Translations under genes and position numbers: made by a program
Shown here: positions 7,869 through 17,175 of the stretch, piece after piece
Numbering within the stretch: position 1 is the stretch's first letter
Layout: every line of letters begins with the position of its first letter
Assembly (NCBI GenBank): GCA_039916305.1
Contig: JBDSLR010000020.1
Coordinates: 1 to 64,000, forward strand
Reading direction: 5' to 3'
Source: JACMLD01 sp039916305
GTDB lineage: Bacteria; Bacteroidota; Bacteroidia; Chitinophagales; Chitinophagaceae
DNA: 64,000 bases
The notes under the pieces: model-generated
The model's database searches: none
What the model was told of the DNA's origin: nothing
Seen by the model: only the letters and a program-made list of their open reading frames with translations

Positions 7869-8990
7869 CTAAACCAATGAAATCTTGCTTCCTGTTCTGG
7901 CCGCTTCATAAATAGCACCTATTATTTTCATGTCTTTTAATCCTTCTTCGCCGGAGATATGTGCTGGCAATGTTTTGTTTTCCAGCAATAGTTTTCCAAT
8001 ACCATCCATTTGTGCAGCCTGCTGGTTATTGGCAGGAAAATGTAATTCACCATTGCTGGTCCTGCCTTTAAAAGGGCCGTAGCTGATAGCTGGCGCCAGT
8101 TCAAAAAAACCATTCTCCGCTGCAGCAAAAAGCCGGTCGATATTGGCAGTATAGGTGCTGGTTGAATTGCAAATAGCGCCGGAAGGAAAATCAAGCTGCC
8201 AGGTGATGGAGGCTTCTACTTCAGCAAATATTTCTTTATTAACAGCCGGATTGAATTGTGCCGTAACCGCCACAGGTTCCTCGCCCATGATATACCGGCT
8301 GGCCTGCAAACAATAAACACCGAGGTTCATTAGCGGGCCGCCGCCGGATAGTGCTTTGTGCAGCCGCCATTCTTTGTTGTTGTCTACCTTATACCCCAGC
8401 GATGTTTCCATTAACCGCACGGGTCCAAAAACTTTCTCCTGGCCCAGCCTTTTAATTTCCATATTGTACGGCTCATAGTGCAGGCGGTAGCCGACAGCTA
8501 ATTGCACGTTTGCGGCCACACAAGCTTTGATCATCTCTTCACAATCGCCTGCAGAAAGCGCCATCGGTTTTTCTGTGATTACATGCTTGCCCGCCCTGGC
8601 GGCCCGGATGGTAAACTCTTTGTGCATTGAATTGGGTAACACCACATATACCAGGTCAATGTCTTTATTATTGATGATGTGGTCAAAATCCTGGTAATTA
8701 TAAATATTGGCAGCGGGCAGGTTGTATTTTTTCATCCAAAGCGCTGCTTTAGCTGGCGTGCCTGTAACGATACCGGCTAATCGACAATACTGGGAAACGG
8801 CTAAGCCTTCTGCCAGGATATTGGCGTAATTGCCCAGGCCACAAAGAGCTACGTTTAATTTTTTGCCCGTATACTTTTTATTTTCTGTCAGGGCATGGTC
8901 TGCAAATAAAGGGAGGGCAGTAACAGCTGTGGTGGCGCCAATGCCAATGCCAAGCTTTTGTAAGAATGATCTGCGGGAGACTTGGTTCAT
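7869..8990 (-). CDS. Gfo/Idh/MocA-family oxidoreductase, Tat-exported
   Basis: 373 residues. The N terminus VSRRSFLQKLGIGIGATTA is a twin-arginine signal with the RR-x-F-L pattern, so the folded enzyme with its cofactor should be exported to the periplasm, like glucose-fructose oxidoreductase. The Rossmann domain has ALCGLGNYA (49-56), and EKPMA at 140-144 carries the conserved lysine of the active site. The C-terminal part (from about 165, VGYRLHYEPYNMEI) is the alpha/beta substrate domain. Acts on a sugar or sugar derivative with NAD(P); substrate not identifiable. It is followed by the carbonic anhydrase remnant and preceded by a thioredoxin-like gene on the same strand 88 bp away. Confidence 0.87.
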   Translation of the reverse strand: MNQVSRRSFLQKLGIGIGATTAVTALPLFADHALTENKKYTGKKLNVALCGLGNYANILAEGLAVSQYCRLAGIVTGTPAKAALWMKKYNLPAANIYNYQDFDHIINNKDIDLVYVVLPNSMHKEFTIRAARAGKHVITEKPMALSAGDCEEMIKACVAANVQLAVGYRLHYEPYNMEIKRLGQEKVFGPVRLMETSLGYKVDNNKEWRLHKALSGGGPLMNLGVYCLQASRYIMGEEPVAVTAQFNPAVNKEIFAEVEASITWQLDFPSGAICNSTSTYTANIDRLFAAAENGFFELAPAISYGPFKGRTSNGELHFPANNQQAAQMDGIGKLLLENKTLPAHISGEEGLKDMKIIGAIYEAARTGSKISLV

Positions 8991-9078
8991 GATTTTGTAA
9001 CCGGGTGAATAAAACCGGTTACAAGATTAGTCGCAGGAAAAGAGTAAACATTACAAAGCTTTATCTAAAGCGCGGTTG

Positions 9079-9582
9079 TTAATTCTTGCTGTCAAAATCT
9101 TTCAGCAGTTTGGCAACTTTTTGGTTGCCCTCATAGCTGGTTATGTAATTGCCTTTTTTATCGTACAAGGCAAGAAAAGGCAGGCTTTTCATGCGGAAGT
9201 AAGGCGGGAGAAAATATTTTGTATCGCGTCCAAGTTTAATATTGCTGTATTTTTCAATGCTATATTTCTGGTTAAAAGCCACCATCTCTTCAAAAGGCTG
9301 GTAAGTGGCCATTACAATCTGGATATCTTTCAAAGAGTCAATAGCGGCCAGCATGTCTTCCGTTTGGTGCTGGCAATGCGTACACTCTGGACTAAAAAAC
9401 ATGAGCAATGTTTTATGTTTTGTATTGATGCTTTCTTTGGTAATATGGGAACTGCTGTCTGTTTTCAGTAAATCAAACGGCGGTATAAATGGATGTTTGC
9501 GAAAGGGCGCATCCATACTGTCTTTTTGTGCGGATACAAAAGAACAAAAAAAACAGGCCAGTATAACAGTGAGTAAGCGCAT
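9079..9582 (-). CDS. secreted thioredoxin-like protein (TlpA/ResA type)
   Basis: 167 residues with a signal peptide (1-19, ending FVSAQ). The thioredoxin fold shows the redox motif C67-T-H-C70 in MFFSPECTHCQHQTEDM and a probable cis-Pro at 135 in SLPFLALYDKKGNY. Expected to act as a periplasmic thiol-disulfide oxidoreductase or redox chaperone; partner unknown. It has no lipobox; the Cys at 10 and 13 lie within the signal helix. Confidence 0.82.
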   Translation of the reverse strand: MRLLTVILACFFCSFVSAQKDSMDAPFRKHPFIPPFDLLKTDSSSHITKESINTKHKTLLMFFSPECTHCQHQTEDMLAAIDSLKDIQIVMATYQPFEEMVAFNQKYSIEKYSNIKLGRDTKYFLPPYFRMKSLPFLALYDKKGNYITSYEGNQKVAKLLKDFDSKN

Positions 9583-9702
9583 ACAAAAAAATTAGCGTTA
9601 AAAGGTACGAACGAGTGGAACCGGTAACGCATCAAAAATACTTTTGAAACGGGTAAGCGCATAGTTTCTTCATCGTTTTTAACAAATAAATTTTTGTTGT
9701 AT

Positions 9703-9736
9703 TACGAAAACTCCGTAGGTTTACGAAAATTTCGTA
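9703..9736 (+). promoter_or_regulatory. two BlaI-type operator dyads in front of the repressor gene
   Basis: Two copies of a dyad, TACGAAAACTCCGTA (9703-9717) and TACGAAAATTTCGTA (9722-9736), repeat at 19-bp spacing. The second is a perfect palindrome and ends 3 bp before the repressor ATG at 9740. The TAC...GTA ends are typical of BlaI/MecI operators, so this is probably the autoregulatory site of the blaI-M56 pair. Confidence 0.7.
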
Positions 9737-9739
9737 GAT

Positions 9740-10111
9740 ATGCTGGAGAAATTAACCCAACAGGAAGAGCAGGCCATGCGGGCGGTATGGAAATGCGGCG
9801 AAGCGAATGTGAAGACATTTTTAGAAAATATGGAACCGCCGCTGCCGCCCTATACTACGCTGGCCTCTACCATCAAAAACCTGGAAAAGAAAGGCTATCT
9901 GAGCAGCAGGCTGATGGGTAATATGTATTTGTATATACCGGTGGTAGATGAAGAGGCCTACAAGAAGCAATCGCTGACCAATATGGTAAAAAATCATTTT
10001 GACAATTCTTACAAAGACCTGGTAGCTTTTTTTGCAGAGCAGAAAAAAATTAGTCCCAAAGAGCTGAAAGAAGTGATTGATATGATAGAGGGGAAGAGGA
10101 AGAGTTCATAG
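9740..10111 (+). CDS. BlaI/MecI/CopY-family transcriptional repressor
   Basis: 123 residues, the normal family length. Winged-helix N terminus MLEKLTQQEEQAMRAVWKCG, recognition-helix region PYTTLASTIKNLEKKGYL, and a wing reading MGNMYLYIPVV, followed by a helical dimerisation tail (SPKELKEVIDMIEGKRK). In this family the dimer blocks a nearby promoter until it is cleaved or released by signalling from a membrane M56 protease. That protease gene starts 102 bp downstream, so this is a standard sensor-repressor pair. Two operator dyads lie just upstream. Confidence 0.92.
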   Translation: MLEKLTQQEEQAMRAVWKCGEANVKTFLENMEPPLPPYTTLASTIKNLEKKGYLSSRLMGNMYLYIPVVDEEAYKKQSLTNMVKNHFDNSYKDLVAFFAEQKKISPKELKEVIDMIEGKRKSS

Positions 10112-10213
10112 TCTGTAGTTCTTAATCCGTTTACTTGTTACGTCACAGAAGCGTATACCAGTTTATTTGTTCACCGTTCATTGGGTCCTGGAGTAAATTA
10201 TAAAAAAAATTGT

Positions 10214-13200
10214 ATGCTGCAATATTTAATTAAATTTTCCATCAGCCTGGCGGTACTGTATATTTTTTACAGGGCAGTGCTGCGCCCGCTTACTTTTTAC
10301 CAGTGCAACCGTTTTTACCTGCTGGGGTATTCATTGTTATCCTTTGCTATCCCATTTATAGATATAACACCCTGGGTAGTACGCAGCAGTCATCAGCTGA
10401 TAAATAATATGCCCACAATAGGCAATTATACCATTGAAAAGGGAAACCCGCAGGTTGAACAGCTGTCTTTACTGCAAAGGCTTACGTTTACCGACTGGGT
10501 GTTGATAGCTTTCTGTGCCGGCGCTGCAGTAGTGCTGATAAAACTGGTTACCCAGTACCTGTCATTACGAAGGATAAGGGAGCAGGCAATCCTGCTGAAT
10601 AGCGGTTCGGCTATACAGTTATATGAAACAAATGCGCCTGTAAGCCCTTTTTCATTTGGCAATGCCATTTATTTTAACCGCCAGTTGCATACCGGAGAAG
10701 AACTGCAGCGCATTATACAGCATGAGTTTGTGCATGTAAAACAAAGGCATACCATTGATTTGCTGCTGGGTGAACTGCTTTGCGTGGTCAATTGGTTTAA
10801 CCCCTTTGCATGGCTTATCCGCAACAGCATCCGGCAAAACCTGGAGTTCATCGCAGATAATAATGTGGTAGCAAACGGTCTTGATAAAAAAGAATACCAG
10901 TACCTGCTGTTAAAAGTGGTGGGAATACCGCAATACAGCATCGCCAGTAATTTCAATTTTTCCAATCTTAAAAAAAGAATTGCCATGATGAATAAAATGA
11001 AAAGCACCCGGCTTCACCTGACTAAATTTCTTTTTGTGTTGCCGTTGATGGCAGTGTTGCTGCTGGCATTCAGGAATAAAATAACAGACCATAATCAAAA
11101 GGAATTTGTCTTTTCCGGTATTGTCTATGATGCAAAAACATGGCAGCCTTTGAATGGAGTAGCCATTACAGAAAGGTATTCCGGCCTGTCTGCCTCTACC
11201 GATGCCAATGGGTATTTCAGGATCAAAATTCCTGTAACCGGCGATTCAATATTTACGGCAAGCTGTAACCTTGCACTGGCCGGTTATGAAAATGCGAACA
11301 ACAGGAACATACGTTTTTTTCCAACAACAGATAAAAAATATGCAGATCTTATTTTTGCGGGCATGCGCAAACAAAATGACCCTGCCTATAATAGCATTGT
11401 GGTGAATTCGCATTACCAGCTGCCGGTGAATGATAACAACAAGCTGGTGCCTGATCCTGATTATGAGTTTGTACAGGATAAATTTATCGCGTTTCAAAAA
11501 AACCTGGTTCTATCAGATAAAATTGATGAACTGATAAAAGATTCTAAAAAACCAATCTGGGTAATTGACGGTATACCTTATGCAATCGGGAATGGTGCCA
11601 GGGCATGGTTTGATAAAGAAGAAGTGACTGCTTCACCTTCATTTAAAGTTTGGGTGGATGGAAGAATAATGAATATGGAGGAAGCAAATGCACTGGTAAA
11701 CAGGTTTGAGGTGAACAGCGTTGGCGCATCCGCGACAGACAACTCCATAAAAGCATACGGCATTAACAGTAATGTGCTGGTGATACACTGGAAGACAAAG
11801 CCAACCCGTTCCGGAACAATTGTTGATACAATACCTGCAATTCCGCCTGCTGCTATAAACAAAAAGGGCTATATCATTACCATAGCAGATAACCAGGGCG
11901 AATGCGTGGTACTGGTGAAAGACAAAAGCCAGAAAATTATAAAAGCTGTTAGCCTCACAGAATGGAATAAAACTAAAAAAGACAACGAATCATTGTATGG
12001 TTCAATACCACCGCCTCCGCCGCCCGTTGTTGTAGAAGTGCGGAATATACATATTGGGCCAGTAGCTCCCGAAGCACCTGTACCGCCCATGCCTGCAAAA
12101 GAAGTTATAGAAGTGCCAATAGCCCCATCCCCGTCAAAGCTTCCAGCCAATGTTAAAAACATCAGTATACATACCAACAACAGCAATACAGCAAATGGAC
12201 ATAGTAATACTGCTATTGTCACTTTAATAAGCGGTGCAAAAGAAAAATATAACCTGAATGATCCAAAAGAAAAGGCAGCGTACATAAAAAAATATGGTGC
12301 ACCGCAACCATTGCCGGTACCCGGTCTTGCGCCCACAGCACCGCGTACTGTTACCATCGCGCCTGCAGCGCCGGTTAGCCCCGATGTGAACATTAGCCGC
12401 CAGGTAAAACCACTGAGGAACGCTACAATTCAGTTAAGCGGTATTAATCATGCAAAAGACCCCTTGTTTATAGTTGATGGAAGGGAAATGCCTGACGATT
12501 TTGAAGTTGATAATCTTAACCCCGATAGTATTGTAGAATTGACCGTTTTGAAGGATGCGGATGCTGTCAGCAGGTACGGAGAAAAAGCCCGGTATGGGGT
12601 TGTCATTATTCTTACTAAACAAAACAGCAGCAAGCCCATACCCACAGATGTTTTGATTGTACTGGATGGTAAGGAACTGCCCATAGGAAGTAAAATAGAT
12701 GATGTTGTAGAGCCCGATGAGATTGAAAGCGTGCATGTACTGAAAGACAACCAGGCTACGATAAAATACGGAGAAAAAGGAAAAAAAGGAGTCATTGAAA
12801 TAAAAAAGAAAAAGCCAGTTTCTTCACTTTCCGGTAAAACAGGTGCAATAGTGTGGACGACAGATAGCAAGACCTTAAAAACAAGATTTGAGTATTGGAA
12901 AGCTGTGGGTGAAAATGGCATCGGGTATGCTGAAAAAATGCCTGATAATAAAGTCTACTTTATTGATGGCGTCAAAGCTTCAAAAACAGATCTTGAAAAA
13001 ATAGATGGTACGCAGATCAAGTCTATTAATGTATTAAAAGGCACTGCCGCGATAGAAAAATATAAAAGTGATGGCATAAACGGCGTAATTGAAATAAAAA
13101 CAAAAAGTGCCGTAAAATCTGTAGTTCTTGCTAAGCCGGTTGATGAGCGCAGTATAGGTGGAGGAACTGCAGAAGGAAAAATGACGGCGAATATTATTTA

Positions 13201-13462
13201 CATTAAAAAGCCACATTTAATAGTTACAGGTGGCAATGTTTCAACAAAAGGAAAAATTATGGTGGCGGAGGGAGCGTTGAGCTTTGAACATGGTGTTGCT
13301 GAGATGCCGCTGGTGATATATAATGGTAAAAAAGTAAAAGATACCAGGTTGTTTAAAGTTGCCAAAGCTAGTTATAAATTGGTATCTATGGATAATGCGC
13401 AGGGCATAGCAAAATATGGTGATAATGCCAAATACGGCGCGCTTGAAATAAAGAGTTTGTAA
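10214..13462 (+). CDS. M56 (BlaR1-like) membrane metallopeptidase with serial TonB-plug-like repeats
   Basis: 1,082 residues from the ATG at 10214. The first about 290 residues form the M56 membrane module with several TM helices, the zinc site HEFVH at 170-174 in IIQHEFVHVKQRH, and a distal Glu in NLEFIADNNVV. A CarboxypepD_reg-like domain (about 297-390) follows the last TM helix (FLFVLPLMAVLLLAF). Then comes a Pro-rich linker with a PPPPPP run (about 598-640). At least four units resembling the TonB-receptor plug end lie at about 742-805, 811-867, 912-964 and 1030-1082, each with [I/V]xDGxx and VLKDxxAxxKYGEKGxxGVIEI; a more diverged one sits near 445-530. Likely cleaves or triggers cleavage of the upstream BlaI-type repressor; the signal sensed is unknown. 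Confidence 0.85.
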   Translation: MLQYLIKFSISLAVLYIFYRAVLRPLTFYQCNRFYLLGYSLLSFAIPFIDITPWVVRSSHQLINNMPTIGNYTIEKGNPQVEQLSLLQRLTFTDWVLIAFCAGAAVVLIKLVTQYLSLRRIREQAILLNSGSAIQLYETNAPVSPFSFGNAIYFNRQLHTGEELQRIIQHEFVHVKQRHTIDLLLGELLCVVNWFNPFAWLIRNSIRQNLEFIADNNVVANGLDKKEYQYLLLKVVGIPQYSIASNFNFSNLKKRIAMMNKMKSTRLHLTKFLFVLPLMAVLLLAFRNKITDHNQKEFVFSGIVYDAKTWQPLNGVAITERYSGLSASTDANGYFRIKIPVTGDSIFTASCNLALAGYENANNRNIRFFPTTDKKYADLIFAGMRKQNDPAYNSIVVNSHYQLPVNDNNKLVPDPDYEFVQDKFIAFQKNLVLSDKIDELIKDSKKPIWVIDGIPYAIGNGARAWFDKEEVTASPSFKVWVDGRIMNMEEANALVNRFEVNSVGASATDNSIKAYGINSNVLVIHWKTKPTRSGTIVDTIPAIPPAAINKKGYIITIADNQGECVVLVKDKSQKIIKAVSLTEWNKTKKDNESLYGSIPPPPPPVVVEVRNIHIGPVAPEAPVPPMPAKEVIEVPIAPSPSKLPANVKNISIHTNNSNTANGHSNTAIVTLISGAKEKYNLNDPKEKAAYIKKYGAPQPLPVPGLAPTAPRTVTIAPAAPVSPDVNISRQVKPLRNATIQLSGINHAKDPLFIVDGREMPDDFEVDNLNPDSIVELTVLKDADAVSRYGEKARYGVVIILTKQNSSKPIPTDVLIVLDGKELPIGSKIDDVVEPDEIESVHVLKDNQATIKYGEKGKKGVIEIKKKKPVSSLSGKTGAIVWTTDSKTLKTRFEYWKAVGENGIGYAEKMPDNKVYFIDGVKASKTDLEKIDGTQIKSINVLKGTAAIEKYKSDGINGVIEIKTKSAVKSVVLAKPVDERSIGGGTAEGKMTANIIYIKKPHLIVTGGNVSTKGKIMVAEGALSFEHGVAEMPLVIYNGKKVKDTRLFKVAKASYKLVSMDNAQGIAKYGDNAKYGALEIKSL

Positions 13463-13737
13463 TAATTTATTTAGTTTCTTTTGTGCAAATTAGCGACGCC
13501 CGGATTTTACAGTTAATTGATGATTTTATACGTGTTTTATTACTGTATAAGGGCGGGCCTTCGGACTTTCCAACAACTCATAATATCAATTGGCCAGTAA
13601 TTAAAATATAGCAGCAGTATGCAGCAATGACGCCCGTTGCTGTGTGCAATAAGGTCTCAAAATCCACCGTTGCGTTTAAATTACCGCCGCATTTGCCGCT
13701 ACATTGATTATTTTGCAATGGTTACCAACCATCGCAC

Positions 13738-15093
13738 ATGTCTTCAGCAGCACCGGTCTTAAAAAGAGAAATCAGTTTATTGCAGGCAACCAGTATCAAC
13801 ATGATTGATATGGTAGGCATCGGGCCTTTTGTGGTAATGCCGCTGGTCATTAGCATGATGGGCAGCCAGCTTTTTTTATGGGCCTGGATATTTGGTGCCG
13901 TAATAGCGTTTGCAGACGGCATGGTATGGAGCGAACTGGGTACCAAATTTCCGCTGGCTGGTGGCAGTTATAATTTTTTAAAAGAAGCATACGGGCCAAA
14001 ATGGGGAAGACTGATGTCTTTCCTTTTTGTTTGGCAAACCTGCCTGCAGGCTCCGCTGGTAGTGGCCTCCGGGGCAATAGGGTTTGCACAGTATTTCAGC
14101 TACCTGGTGCCGCTTTCCAAAATAGAAAGCAAAATGGTCTCCGGGACTATCGTTATACTGATTACTTTTTTACTGTACAGAAATATTAAAACCATTGGCA
14201 AAATGGCGGTGTTTTTATGGGTAGGTGTTATCATCACCATCGTTTGGATCATCATCAGCGGGTTCACGCATAAACAGGTTGATTATTCTTTTTTACCCGG
14301 CGCCACTGATGACTCTATGTTCAGTATGTCTTTTGCACTGCTGCTGGGCCAGGCTTCTGTTAAAACCATATACAGTTACCTGGGCTATTACAATGTATGT
14401 CACCTGGGCGGTGAAATCCGTAACCCGGACCAAAATATTCCGCGCAGTATTTTCATTTCTATTTTTTGTATTGCTGCACTGTACCTTTTAATGAACGTCA
14501 GCATTGTAAGCGTTTTGCCATGGCAGGAGGCCATGAAAAGTAAATTCATTGTAAGCACTTTTATGGAAAAACTGTATGGCACCCAGGCAGCTATTATTGC
14601 TACGGTTCTGGTTTTATGGATTGCATTTGCTTCCTTGTTTGCAGTAGTGTTGGGCTATAGCCGCGTGCCCTATGCGGCGGCGGCCGACGGGCATTTTTTT
14701 CCGGCATTTGCAAAACTGCATCCCACAAAAGATTTCCCGTATGTGTCGCTGCTTTTTTTAGGCGGTATCGGTTTTATTTTCAGTTTGCTGTTTAAACTGG
14801 CCGATGTTATCAGCGCCATCCTGGCCATGCGCATACTGGTACAGTTTATAGCACAGTCGGTAGGACTGGTACTACTGCGTAAAAAGCCGGCTCCCCGGCA
14901 AGGTTATTTTAAAATGTGGTTGTACCCGCTGCCGGTAATTTTATCCATCTGGATATGGCTGTTTGTGTTTTATTCTACCGGTAAATTTGCACTGCTTGGC
15001 CTTGGGCTATCGCTTGCCGGCGTGCTGGTTTTTTACCTTACCAGGCATCTGTGGGGAACCGGTGAACTACAGGGGGAGCAAAAAGCCGATTGA
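13738..15093 (+). CDS. APC-superfamily amino acid permease
   Basis: 451 residues with about 12 hydrophobic segments. The first helix INMIDMVGIGPFVVMPL has the unwound G-x-G element that binds substrate in APC carriers. EL-G-T-K-F-P-AGG-S-Y follows helix 2 (WSELGTKFPLAGGSYNFL), and the loop GGEIRNPDQNIPRSI is the family's cytosolic signature. Inner-membrane secondary uptake of an amino acid or related compound; substrate not identifiable. The 275 bp upstream shows only a loose imperfect inverted repeat around 13500-13560 and no clear promoter. Confidence 0.88.
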   Translation: MSSAAPVLKREISLLQATSINMIDMVGIGPFVVMPLVISMMGSQLFLWAWIFGAVIAFADGMVWSELGTKFPLAGGSYNFLKEAYGPKWGRLMSFLFVWQTCLQAPLVVASGAIGFAQYFSYLVPLSKIESKMVSGTIVILITFLLYRNIKTIGKMAVFLWVGVIITIVWIIISGFTHKQVDYSFLPGATDDSMFSMSFALLLGQASVKTIYSYLGYYNVCHLGGEIRNPDQNIPRSIFISIFCIAALYLLMNVSIVSVLPWQEAMKSKFIVSTFMEKLYGTQAAIIATVLVLWIAFASLFAVVLGYSRVPYAAAADGHFFPAFAKLHPTKDFPYVSLLFLGGIGFIFSLLFKLADVISAILAMRILVQFIAQSVGLVLLRKKPAPRQGYFKMWLYPLPVILSIWIWLFVFYSTGKFALLGLGLSLAGVLVFYLTRHLWGTGELQGEQKAD

Positions 15094-15220
15094 TACCAGC
15101 ACATACTTTCTCTTTCTCCAATCTTTATCCCAGTAAAGCGTTCCTGCGATCTTGTATTGTATCAGCTGTGATTCATGCAACGGTTTTTGTGTGCTTATTG
15201 TCAAGATTTAAAAGTGTACT

Positions 15221-15664
15221 ATGAAATATTTATTTTCAACCGTTTGCCTTGCCCTGGTTATTGTAATATCTGGTGGTTGTAAAAAAAATGCAGTCAATGC
15301 TGATTTTCTCACAGGTGTCTGGGAACTAAGACAAGCACAAAATGGAATGATTCCGTCTGTTGATTACGCTCCCGGAAGCGGAAATATTTTTACGTTTTCC
15401 GCATCCCGGTACCAGGAATCAAACAATGGAAATTTAATCAAAAGCGGGGATTACAGATTGGTGAAGGACGGTTCTGTAGAAGCGGCAGTGGGATTAGTGC
15501 TCCCTCCCGGACAATTTACTACCAGAATTATTTTTGACAATGATATGGCCGCTTCCAAAACGTTCATTGAAGTTACAAATACCAGGCTGACCATGCTTTC
15601 GGGTTACTTTCCTCTTGATGGCGGTTCAAATAAAGTATATGAAAAGATTGCCGACAAGCCCTGA
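15221..15664 (+). CDS. lipoprotein, lipocalin-like, function unknown
   Basis: 147 residues. Signal peptide type II with lipobox ISGGC (Cys at 20) followed by KKN. The mature part opens with DFLTGVWELRQAQNG and alternates short beta-like segments to the end, as in the small lipocalin-like lipoproteins common in Bacteroidota. No catalytic motif. Stands alone, 127 bp after the permease. Confidence 0.7.
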   Translation: MKYLFSTVCLALVIVISGGCKKNAVNADFLTGVWELRQAQNGMIPSVDYAPGSGNIFTFSASRYQESNNGNLIKSGDYRLVKDGSVEAAVGLVLPPGQFTTRIIFDNDMAASKTFIEVTNTRLTMLSGYFPLDGGSNKVYEKIADKP

Positions 15665-15864
15665 AATTGGCTGGAAGATTGGTACGACAACGAAACAATC
15701 ACTATGTGCCATTGCTTGGTGTTGGTTTCATTATGTCAGTTACCGCCGCGTTGCGGATAAGTAATTAATTTTTTCCTTTTATTCGTCATTTTCCCAGGGA
15801 CAGATGGCGTAGTGAATGGAGCCATACCAGTATACGCTAACGGCATACTGCTGTGGTTTTTTTG

Positions 15865-15872
15865 TATATTTG
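15865..15872 (+). promoter_or_regulatory. -7 promoter element of mnmA
   Basis: TATATTTG is an exact TAnnTTTG match 22 nt before the mnmA ATG at 15895; no clear -33 partner. Confidence 0.42.
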
Positions 15873-15894
15873 CGGTTCGCTTAAAATTTTTTGT

Positions 15895-16998
15895 ATGAGC
15901 CGGAAAGGAAAAGTATTGGTGGCAATGAGCGGTGGTATAGACAGTACCATTACCGCGCTGATGCTCAATGATGAAGGATATGAAGTAATTGGCATAACCA
16001 TGAAAACCTGGGATTATGCAACCAGCGGCAGCAGTAAAAAGGAAACGGGCTGCTGTAACCTGGACAGTTTTAACGATGCCCGCATGGCGGCCGTACAGCA
16101 TGGTTTTCCGCATTTTATATTGGACATACGCGATGAATTTGGCGACTTTGTTATTGAAAATTTTGTAGATGAATACATTGCCGGTCGTACCCCCAACCCC
16201 TGCGTAATGTGCAATACGCATATTAAATGGCGGGCCTTGTTAAAAAGGGCTGATGCGCTGGATTGCGAATTTATTGCTACCGGTCACTATGCTAAAATTC
16301 AGCAGCACCATAACGGACGGTATTTTGTAAGTAAGGCGGTGGATGATTTAAAAGATCAGAGCTATGTTCTATGGGGTTTGCAGCAAGACCTGTTGAAACG
16401 TACATTATTGCCGCTGGCGCCTTACCGGAAATCTGAAATCAGGCAGATGGCGCTTGATTACGGCTATCCGGAGCTGGCGAAAAAGAGCGAGAGTTATGAA
16501 ATTTGTTTTGTGCCCGATAACGACTACCGCGGCTTCCTGAAAAAGAAAGTAGCCGGGTTGGAAGAAAGGGTAGCCGGAGGCAATTTTATTGATAAAACCG
16601 GTAAAATACTGGGCCAGCACAAGGGCTACCCCTTTTATACCGTTGGTCAGCGAAAGGGACTGGATATTACCTTTGGCAAACCTGTTTACGTTACGGGCAT
16701 TAACCCTGACAATAACACGGTTGTTTTAGGGGATGAAATTGACCTGGACAGGCCTGAAATGATGGTAACAAAATTAAATTGGGGTAAATACGATGGCATT
16801 ACAGACGGTATGGAAGCCATCACCAAAATTCGGTACAAAGACACTGGCACCTTATCTAACCTGTACAATAGTGCACAGGGCGTGCAGGTAAAGTTTTATT
16901 CAGCTGCCAAAGGCGTGGCACCAGGCCAGAGCGCTGTATTTTATGAAGGAGACGATGTGATTGGCGGCGGTGTTATTATGCGAAACATAGAGGTATAA
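15895..16998 (+). CDS. mnmA: tRNA-specific 2-thiouridylase MnmA
   Basis: 367 residues; the ATG at 15895 is chosen because MSRKGKVLVAMSGGIDST is the normal family start (the frame is open 14 codons further). Adds sulfur at C2 of wobble uridine 34 in tRNAs for Lys, Glu and Gln. PP-loop ATPase motif SGGIDS at the N terminus; first catalytic cysteine in TPNPCVMCN; GHYAK; DQSYVLW; and the second catalytic cysteine in SYEICFVPDNDYRGF. The C-terminal barrel has GQRKGLDI and ends with GQSAVFYEGDDVIGGG. Monocistronic, with a terminator at 17078. Confidence 0.95.
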   Translation: MSRKGKVLVAMSGGIDSTITALMLNDEGYEVIGITMKTWDYATSGSSKKETGCCNLDSFNDARMAAVQHGFPHFILDIRDEFGDFVIENFVDEYIAGRTPNPCVMCNTHIKWRALLKRADALDCEFIATGHYAKIQQHHNGRYFVSKAVDDLKDQSYVLWGLQQDLLKRTLLPLAPYRKSEIRQMALDYGYPELAKKSESYEICFVPDNDYRGFLKKKVAGLEERVAGGNFIDKTGKILGQHKGYPFYTVGQRKGLDITFGKPVYVTGINPDNNTVVLGDEIDLDRPEMMVTKLNWGKYDGITDGMEAITKIRYKDTGTLSNLYNSAQGVQVKFYSAAKGVAPGQSAVFYEGDDVIGGGVIMRNIEV

Positions 16999-17077
16999 AG
17001 AGACAGGTTGCTTTGAATACTAAATGTTCAGGAATAAGCACTTAGGTATGCAATAATCTTGTTTTTAATACGTTTGC

Positions 17078-17109
17078 AAACCGGAAAGCAAGATCTTTCC
17101 GGTTTTTTT
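17078..17109 (+). terminator. Rho-independent terminator of mnmA
   Basis: Perfect 11-bp stem AAACCGGAAAG/CTTTCCGGTTT, 6-nt loop, then T-run, 80 bp after the mnmA stop. Confidence 0.85.
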
Positions 17110-17175
17110 ACGCATCGTTAGACCTGTTTTAATTGTCTGATTTGCCGGTGCAACCTTTAAACCGACTGGTATTTT

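Noticed and set aside
11869..12393. 174-codon open frame opposite the M56 gene
   Set aside because: Gly/Thr-rich complement of the proline-rich linker; no start context or domain.
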